This document shows, one piece after another, positions 58,618-64,000 of a stretch of DNA of 64,000 nt (the first letter of the stretch is position 1; each line of letters starts with the position of its first letter). The position numbers and the translations under genes were made by a program. The stretch covers positions 124,001 through 188,000 of the forward strand of contig NZ_JANLGQ010000004.1 in assembly GCF_026157065.1 (NCBI RefSeq). The letters are read 5' to 3'. The notes under the pieces are model-generated. The model saw only the letters and a program-made list of their open reading frames with translations, did not search any database and had not been told where the DNA came from. The stretch comes from Enterococcus sp. HY326 (GTDB lineage Bacteria; Bacillota; Bacilli; Lactobacillales; Enterococcaceae).

Positions 58618-58763
58618 CAGAAAACCTCCATTTAGTAAAGTAATGATTCAAATTAATTATACACGATGGGGTTCAAAAAAATGGCTGCGTTGTTCTTGAA
58701 AAAAATTTTTTCTTGACCTTGCCGTTGCGTCAGCCCTTAAACTGAGCTTAAGGAGGTGAGGAA

Positions 58764-59672
58764 ATGGAAAATATCGCAATTCGTATAATAGATTCAACAG
58801 CTTTTTATCAACAGGCACTGAGAGGGCAGGCGACAGAAGATGATTTTCGCTATCAGCTGATGGCGCCACTGGAAAAAATGTGGCAGTATTTAAATGCCCC
58901 TTTGAAACCAAAAAGTCTCGGTGGTTATGATGTGGTGATGGCTTCGGAAATGATGGGCATCTGGACGCCCCGCAAGAGCAATCAGTTAATCGCCGATAAA
59001 TTGGAAAAATTAGTGGCCACGAATATTTTTACAGAGGCTCCAGCTGTTTTGAGACAAGGAATTTCTGCTTTTGCTGAAATCGGTTATCAAATACCTGTGA
59101 CCGAAATTGTGGTGACAATTTTATTAGGAGATTCAGAAAAATCGATTTTGATGGCTAGTGAAGGTTACAGTGGCTTTGGTGGCATTCCCGGTTTCATTTT
59201 TTTGGTGGTAGTCCCAAATCATTTTAATCAAAGCCGTTTGAAATCGGCTTTAGCTCATGAATTGAATCACAATGTTCGATTCACCTATGCGCCATTTAAT
59301 CATGGGGATGTCAGTGTTGAAGAATATTTGGTGATTGAAGGATTAGCTGAGGTTTTTGCTGAAAAATTATATGGAATTGATCAGCGAGGGCCTTGGGTAC
59401 AAAATTTTACTGAAAAAGAGTTAGCCGATTCAATTGACGTTATGAAGGCTGGCCGTCAAGCTCGAGGATTTGAACAGGTGGCGGCTTATATGTATGGCGA
59501 TGCTGTCGCTAAAGCACAAGGCTACGCGCCAGTAGGACTTTCACGAAATGCCGGTTACACCGTCGGCTATCATTTAGTAAAAAAATATTTAAAAAACACA
59601 GGAGCTTCGATTGAGAAAGCGACTCTAACTCCTTCAGCTGAAATAATTAAAGAATCAAAAATTTTTGACTAA
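58764..59672 (+). CDS. DUF2268 putative zinc protease
   Basis: 302 residues. Zinc-metallopeptidase motif HELNH (165-169, in LAHELNHNVRF) with the downstream helix VIEGLAEVFAEKLYG providing the third ligand Glu. Belongs to the DUF2268 family of predicted Zn-dependent proteases. No signal peptide. TAAGGAGGTG precedes the ATG. Divergent from the amidase gene. Substrates unknown. Confidence 0.82.
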   Translation: MENIAIRIIDSTAFYQQALRGQATEDDFRYQLMAPLEKMWQYLNAPLKPKSLGGYDVVMASEMMGIWTPRKSNQLIADKLEKLVATNIFTEAPAVLRQGISAFAEIGYQIPVTEIVVTILLGDSEKSILMASEGYSGFGGIPGFIFLVVVPNHFNQSRLKSALAHELNHNVRFTYAPFNHGDVSVEEYLVIEGLAEVFAEKLYGIDQRGPWVQNFTEKELADSIDVMKAGRQARGFEQVAAYMYGDAVAKAQGYAPVGLSRNAGYTVGYHLVKKYLKNTGASIEKATLTPSAEIIKESKIFD

Positions 59673-59678
59673 AAAAAT

Positions 59679-59739
59679 GTATAGCTCACTTTACAAAAAA
59701 TGTAAAGTGAGCTATACTTTATTTGTAAAGCGAACTATA
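59679..59739. promoter_or_regulatory. promoter-embedded palindromic operator with a third half-site
   Basis: GTATAGCTCACTTTACA (59679-59695) and TGTAAAGTGAGCTATAC (59701-59717) form a perfect 17-bp inverted repeat. It contains the promoter: -35 TTTACA (59690-59695), a 17-base spacer and -10 TATACT (59713-59718). A third copy TGTAAAGCGAACTATA (59724-59739, 14 of 16) covers the start region. Strong candidate operator for the XRE protein encoded next. Confidence 0.8.
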
Positions 59740-59758
59740 CATGAATGGAGGAGCTCCA

Positions 59759-59971
59759 ATGGAAAATAAAATTCATGAGTTGCGCAAACAAAATAAAGTC
59801 ACCCAAAGCGAGCTGGCCGAGGCGGTGGATGTCACCCGCCAGACGATTATTTCTTTAGAAAATGGCCGCTACAATGCCTCTTTGATTTTGGCCCACAAAA
59901 TTGCTCAGTTTTTTGATTTAACGATTGAAGAGGTGTTTGAATTTAATTTGGAGGAGGAGAATATTAGGTGA
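59759..59971 (+). CDS. XRE-family transcriptional regulator
   Basis: 70 residues, nearly all one helix-turn-helix: IHELRKQNKVTQSELAEAVD then VTRQTIISLENGRYNASLIL. ATG 59759 follows ATGGAGGAG; an in-frame ATG at 59741 would place that site inside the gene. The small YozG-like regulators of this type usually control a neighbouring membrane protein and transporter. Its stop overlaps the next start (GTGA), and the operator at 59679 suggests autorepression. Confidence 0.9.
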   Translation: MENKIHELRKQNKVTQSELAEAVDVTRQTIISLENGRYNASLILAHKIAQFFDLTIEEVFEFNLEEENIR

Positions 59972-60450
59972 AGCTCAAAATGCTCAATTTAAAAAATGTG
60001 CATAATGATCAGGATTATATCGAATACTTAAAAATGAGAAGTTGCTTGTCCTTTGGCTTTGTTCTCTTAGGCATTATTTTGGCAGTTACTTTTTTCCTAG
60101 CCGAACGTCATAGCTTGGTCCAGCTATCAAGTTATTTTAAAGGCTTTTATTCCGGCATGGCTAGCAGTTTGGTTGCAATAGGCATTATTCGGCCCTTAAA
60201 AAATTACCGCATTATTCAACAGCCCGCCCTAGTTAAAAAGATGCGCATCCGCGATACTGACGAGCGCAACGTAGACTTGTCTACCAGAGCTTTAAAAATT
60301 GCGAGCACGTTTCAGCTTATAGCTGCCTATGTGATGATTCTAATTGGTCCTTTTTATAACAAAGCTTTAGTGATCATTGGTACAGGGTTAATTTTAATAT
60401 TTATTTTTGCCTACTGGATTAGTTATGCTATCCTGAAAAATAAATATTAG
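59968..60450 (+). CDS. four-span membrane protein of the XRE/ABC module
   Basis: 160 residues with four membrane segments (about 30-48, 55-75, 112-130, 137-155) and an intracellular loop RIRDTDERNVDLSTRALKIA that is typical of DUF3169-like or related proteins found next to XRE regulators. GTG 59968 overlaps the XRE stop; AGGAGGAGAA lies upstream. No known function; cotranscribed with XRE and probably with the ABC genes. Confidence 0.72.
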   Translation: MKLKMLNLKNVHNDQDYIEYLKMRSCLSFGFVLLGIILAVTFFLAERHSLVQLSSYFKGFYSGMASSLVAIGIIRPLKNYRIIQQPALVKKMRIRDTDERNVDLSTRALKIASTFQLIAAYVMILIGPFYNKALVIIGTGLILIFIFAYWISYAILKNKY

Positions 60451-60491
60451 AAAAATGCCATAAAACTATAAAAAAAATAAGGAGTAAACAA

Positions 60492-61391
60492 ATGTTAGAA
60501 GTGAAAAACTTAACCAAAACATTCGGGAACTACACAGCGGTTGATAATTTGTCATTTGACATTCCTGACGGCAAAATTTTAGGCTTAATCGGCCAAAATG
60601 GTGCCGGCAAGACGACAACTTTTCGCCTAATCCTCGACTTTTTAACCGCTGATTCTGGGGAAGTTCTTTGGAATGGTAAAGAAATCAGCAGCAAAGAATA
60701 CAATATTATCGGTTATCTGCCTGAAGAAAGGGGCTTGTATCCAAAAGTTACCATTCAAGATCAGCTAGTCTATTTTGCAGAGCTGCGGGGCAAAACTAGA
60801 AAAGAAATTTTACCTAAGATTGATGAATGGATGGAAAAATTTCAGGTGAAGGGTAAGAAAACGGATAAGGTTAAAACTTTATCAAAGGGCAATCAACAGA
60901 AGGTTCAGCTGATTGCAACGTTGATTCACGAACCAAAATTAGTTATTTTGGATGAACCCTTCAGTGGGCTTGACCCGGTCAACGCTGAGTTGTTAAAAGA
61001 CGGCATTATTGAATTGAAGAGTAAAGGCTCAGCGGTTATTTTCTCCAGTCATAATATGGACAACGTTGAAAAAATTTGTGATTCCTTAATTATGCTACGC
61101 AACGGAGAAACCGTTCTAGATGGTAAAGTTCATGAAATTCGTGAATCCTTCGGTCGCACCAAGCTCTTTTTGGAATCGGCTTTAAGTAAAGCCGATGTTG
61201 AAGGCTTTGCTGGCGTGAAGGAAGTCATTGAAAGCTCAGACGGCAGCTTGAATATCACCTTAAGCGAAGCTAAAGCTGGCGAAGAAATTTTTATGCGAGC
61301 AACTCAAGGGGGCTATATTCCGATGTTCAATCAACAGCCACCAACCCTTGAAGAAATATTTAAATTAAAGGCAGGTGACAATAATGCGTAA
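60492..61391 (+). CDS. ABC transporter ATP-binding protein (NatA-like)
   Basis: 299 residues. Walker A GLIGQNGAGKTTTF, signature LSKGNQQKVQLIA, Walker B LVILDEPFSGLDPV and the H-loop IFSSHNMD, plus a C-terminal extension (about 225-299) as in drug or sodium efflux ATPases. Overlaps the permease start by eight bases. With 61384 it forms an ABC-2 exporter. AAGGAGT precedes the ATG. Confidence 0.92.
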   Translation: MLEVKNLTKTFGNYTAVDNLSFDIPDGKILGLIGQNGAGKTTTFRLILDFLTADSGEVLWNGKEISSKEYNIIGYLPEERGLYPKVTIQDQLVYFAELRGKTRKEILPKIDEWMEKFQVKGKKTDKVKTLSKGNQQKVQLIATLIHEPKLVILDEPFSGLDPVNAELLKDGIIELKSKGSAVIFSSHNMDNVEKICDSLIMLRNGETVLDGKVHEIRESFGRTKLFLESALSKADVEGFAGVKEVIESSDGSLNITLSEAKAGEEIFMRATQGGYIPMFNQQPPTLEEIFKLKAGDNNA

Positions 61392-62652
61392 ATTTTGGAT
61401 TATTGCGTTAGATATTTATAAGAAAAACGTCAAATCAGGTGCGTTTGTCGTGATGATTTTATTCCCGTTTATTATCATGGGGATTGCCTATATTGCGGGA
61501 AGTTTTGCTGGCGGAGTTGGCGAAACTAGCAACTTTGGCGTAGTCGCAACCGACAGCAGCTTATCTCAAGGTTTTGATGCTTTGAATAATGATGATTATG
61601 ATTTTCAGGTGATTGACTCAGAAGAAGATGCCCAAAAGGAATTAGCGGATGAAAAAATTGACGGGTACTTAGTACTTAGTTTAGATGGCACTGAAGTCAA
61701 AGCAATCATGTACAGCGATACCACGCTGGGTACGACAACAGAAATGGTTATTCAACAGTATTTAACGGCTATCCAGTCATCTACACGGGCGGCAAGTCTA
61801 GGGCTAACTACTACAGATGTTGCCAGCTTGAATGAAGCTGCCAATTTCACGTCTGAAAGAGTCAGCTTTGATGAAGATGGCAAAATGGTTATTGATGAAA
61901 ATGATACCTTTATCCAATCAATGATTAGTTTTGCGTCTACAATTTTACTAATGGTTTTTATCATGACCTATGCTCAAATTGTTGCTCAAGAAATTGCTTC
62001 AGAAAAAGGCACCCGAATTATGGAGGTTATTCTTTCCAGCACAACTGCTAAAAGTCATTTTTACGGTAAGATTGTCGGAGTACTGCTAGTTGCCTTAACT
62101 CAAATGGTAGTTTATGGACTTGTCTTTGGCATCGGCTTCCAGTATTTCAAAAATCTCGAGATTGTCCAACAAGTGCTTAATGGAATTTCTGCCGAACAAA
62201 TTTTTGGACCGTTCTTAGTCTTCACCATTATTTATATTTTCCTAGGAATTTTGATTTACTCTGTGCTTTCCGCTCTTTGCGGTTCTCTAGTCAGTAAATC
62301 GGAAGATACCGCTAAGGCAATTATGCCGGTGACCTATCTATCGTTAGGCGGTTATCTCTTAGGAATTGCCATGGGGATGTCAGATCCGAATAATATTGTA
62401 ATGCGTGTTACTTCGTATATTCCGTTTCTGTCCTCATACATTATGCCTGTCCGATTGGCGAGTAATGTAGCCTCCAATACAGAAGCTGTGATTTCGGTGG
62501 TAATTTTAGCCGTAACAACCGTAGCATTAATGCTCTTGTCGGCTAATTTATACAAATCTAATGTGTTAGTATATAACGAAGGCGGCTTGCTAGCAGCCTT
62601 GAAACAATCATTTTCAATTTTGCGAAACGAACGCCGCAAAGTTAAAAGCTAA
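61384..62652 (+). CDS. ABC-2 type permease (NatB-like)
   Basis: 422 residues. One N-terminal span, an extracytoplasmic domain (about 50-170, acidic), then five or so spans (about 180-395). The motif GTRIMEVILSSTTAKSHFYG is typical of the NatB/YhaP group. ATG 61384 follows AAAGGCAGG; GTG 61375 is an alternative. Probably exports sodium, a peptide or an antibiotic; the regulator context suggests stress or peptide response. Confidence 0.9.
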   Translation: MRKFWIIALDIYKKNVKSGAFVVMILFPFIIMGIAYIAGSFAGGVGETSNFGVVATDSSLSQGFDALNNDDYDFQVIDSEEDAQKELADEKIDGYLVLSLDGTEVKAIMYSDTTLGTTTEMVIQQYLTAIQSSTRAASLGLTTTDVASLNEAANFTSERVSFDEDGKMVIDENDTFIQSMISFASTILLMVFIMTYAQIVAQEIASEKGTRIMEVILSSTTAKSHFYGKIVGVLLVALTQMVVYGLVFGIGFQYFKNLEIVQQVLNGISAEQIFGPFLVFTIIYIFLGILIYSVLSALCGSLVSKSEDTAKAIMPVTYLSLGGYLLGIAMGMSDPNNIVMRVTSYIPFLSSYIMPVRLASNVASNTEAVISVVILAVTTVALMLLSANLYKSNVLVYNEGGLLAALKQSFSILRNERRKVKS

Positions 62653-62663
62653 AAAATTATATT

Positions 62664-62696
62664 TCCTGATAGGTCACCGACTTATCAGGATTTTTT
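62664..62696 (+). terminator. terminator of the XRE/ABC operon
   Basis: TCCTGATA pairs with TATCAGGA, then six T. Confidence 0.88.
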
Positions 62697-62782
62697 ATTT
62701 GAAGGTCAATTAGTTGACGAAAGCCTCATCTAATTGGACAATAAAAGAAATGCTGCAAAAGACAGAATTAGGAGGAAAGAAA

Positions 62783-63595
62783 ATGGATTATCAAACATTA
62801 AACAACAGTTTAGAGATTCCACAAATTGGTTTAGGTGTGTGGCGGGCACCCAATGAAGATGCCGCCAAAGCAGTTGAGTGGGCATTGAAGGCTGGCTATC
62901 GCTTGATTGATACGGCTGCTGCTTATAAAAACGAAGATGGTGTTGGTCAAGGCATCCGCAATTCCGGGGTTCCCCGCGAAGAAATTTTCGTGACGACAAA
63001 ATTATGGAATAGCGACCAGGGCTATGAATCTACCCATCAAGCTTTTAACGACAGCCTAGAAAAATTAGGCCTTGATTATGTGGATCTGTATTTGATTCAC
63101 TGGCCTGTTGCTGGCAAATATAAAGATTCTTGGAAGGCGATGGAGGAAATTTATGCTAGCGGCAAAGCCAAAGCAATTGGTGTTTCCAATTTCCATCAGC
63201 ATCATCTAGAAGACCTTTTAGCTGATGCAAAGGTTAAGCCAGTCTTAGACCAAATTGAAATCCATCCAACCTTGACACAAGAGCCTTTGAGAAATTATTT
63301 GAAATCCATTGACGTTGCAGTTGAAGCTTGGTCGCCGTTAGGTCAAGGAACTATTTTGAATAATCCTGTCTTAGTGGAAATCGGCAAGGCTCATCAAAAG
63401 ACAGCAGCCCAAGTTATTATCCGCTGGCATTTGCAAAATGAGATTATTGTGATTCCTAAATCCGTTCACGAACAACGGATTCAAGAAAACTTTGATGTCT
63501 TTGATTTTGAATTATCCGCTGAAGAAATTCAAAAAATCAATGGTCTCAATATTAATGAACGTTTAGGTGCTGATCCCGATAATTTTAATTTTTAA
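62783..63595 (+). CDS. aldo/keto reductase
   Basis: 270-residue NADPH-dependent carbonyl reductase. The catalytic set is visible: Asp and Tyr in LIDTAAAYKNEDGVG, Lys in TTKLWN, His in LIHWPV; cofactor-binding IPKSVHEQRIQEN near the C-terminus. Resembles YvgN/YtbE-type reductases used for methylglyoxal and aldehydes. ATG 62783 follows TTAGGAGG; upstream in-frame starts have no site. Terminator at 63610. Confidence 0.92.
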   Translation: MDYQTLNNSLEIPQIGLGVWRAPNEDAAKAVEWALKAGYRLIDTAAAYKNEDGVGQGIRNSGVPREEIFVTTKLWNSDQGYESTHQAFNDSLEKLGLDYVDLYLIHWPVAGKYKDSWKAMEEIYASGKAKAIGVSNFHQHHLEDLLADAKVKPVLDQIEIHPTLTQEPLRNYLKSIDVAVEAWSPLGQGTILNNPVLVEIGKAHQKTAAQVIIRWHLQNEIIVIPKSVHEQRIQENFDVFDFELSAEEIQKINGLNINERLGADPDNFNF

Positions 63596-63609
63596 AAAAT
63601 AAAAAATAC

Positions 63610-63657
63610 TGTTAAAGAAGCCTTGTTCAATGCAGGACACTTCTTTAACATTATTTT
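63610..63657 (+). terminator. terminator after the aldo/keto reductase gene
   Basis: TGTTAAAGAAG (63610-63620) pairs perfectly with CTTCTTTAACA (63640-63650), followed by TTATTTTTT. Confidence 0.9.
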
Positions 63658-63735
63658 TTCATTGCAACAAACTAGTTGAAAAGATTGTAAGTTACAAGAA
63701 TGAATGCAATTTCTATTTTTCTAAATTAAAGCTGT

Positions 63736-64000
63736 TTACATCGGCTTCAGATTTTGAGAAATTCGTTCTAGCATCCAGGCCAAGCGTTTCTGACGCCCGG
63801 CGTCGGTCTTGGCATCGAGATAAGCTCGGGTATACGTCTTTTGCACAGAAGGCGACATCTTAAGAAAATTTTCGTAGGCCAGCGGATTTTCCTTCAATAG
63901 CTGAGCAGTTTGGGCAATATCCGTTTCCGTGATGGCTGGATTAATAGGTTGGTCCCACTGGCCGTTAGCTTTGGCTTCCGCATTTTTTTCCCGACCGGCC
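63736..64000 (-). CDS. YdeI/OmpD-associated family protein, 3' end only
   Basis: 88 residues at the window edge, 5' part missing. The reading GREKNAEAKANGQW, ITETDIAQTAQLLKENPLAY, then FLKMSPSVQKTYTRAYLDAK and GRQKRLAWMLERIS is the C-terminal pattern of YdeI/Omdp-type proteins, which have been tied to bacteriocin protection or cell-envelope stress. Stop at 63736-63738. Confidence 0.8.
   Translation of the reverse strand, partial: AGREKNAEAKANGQWDQPINPAITETDIAQTAQLLKENPLAYENFLKMSPSVQKTYTRAYLDAKTDAGRQKRLAWMLERISQNLKPM

Noticed and set aside
63630-63863. 77-codon plus-strand frame at the end
   Set aside because: It is antisense to the clear YdeI-type C-terminus and has no ribosome site.

Overview
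The window is a low-GC Gram-positive chromosome segment that reads as Enterococcaceae, most likely an Enterococcus other than E. faecalis. Supporting signs are ireB-ruvX-yrzB, comFA/comFC/hpf, rex beside an ABC-F gene, the rnhC/zapA/cvpA/mutS2/trxA/uvrC block, strong GGAGG ribosome binding sites, PTS sugar uptake and CcpA (cre) sites. Genus is inferred from gene content and order, not from a marker gene. No phage, IS element, CRISPR array or rRNA gene is visible.

1-14.6 kb is a plant-glycoside island. A LicT-type antiterminator with its RNA target and terminator controls a beta-glucoside PTS permease (IIBCA). A divergent RpiR regulator faces a GH4 and two GH1 6-phospho-beta-glucosidases. An AraC regulator, an MFS permease, a short GH78 alpha-L-rhamnosidase-like enzyme and a GPH sugar symporter interrupted by one in-frame stop follow. 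Together they would import beta-glucosides as 6-phosphates and trim rhamnosides inside the cell.

14.6-33.5 kb holds DUF2969, tRNA-Tyr and tRNA-Gln, a 55-residue basic protein, and a TetR regulator divergent from a 1414-residue protein with two 2-hydroxyacyl-CoA dehydratase activase domains plus a dehydratase-like half. It continues with a GntR regulator, YigZ, an orphan cellobiose-type PTS IIB, comFA (early stop), comFC, hpf, an ABC-F ATPase, rex, a thioredoxin-like protein, a two-gene His-rich permease operon and a frameshifted GntR regulator.

33.5-48 kb carries argD and argCJB, each with a matching promoter and ArgR-type operator; ireB-ruvX-DUF1292; a membrane-anchored Asp-box propeller protein; an old-yellow-enzyme; and small metabolic or repair genes (MazG-like, uracil-DNA-glycosylase-like, methyltransferase, S51 peptidase).

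48-64 kb is the DNA maintenance block rnhC, zapA, cvpA, mutS2, trxA and uvrC. After it come a lipoprotein, an acetyltransferase gene broken in an A8 tract, an amidase, a DUF2268 protease, an XRE/membrane/ABC transporter module under a striking palindromic operator, an aldo-keto reductase and the 3' end of a YdeI-type gene.

Two themes recur. Four genes are interrupted (two nonsense codons, two single-base frameshifts). Many intergenic regions hold unusually long nested hairpins, several with CTGTGAC-type outer arms, ending in T-runs.
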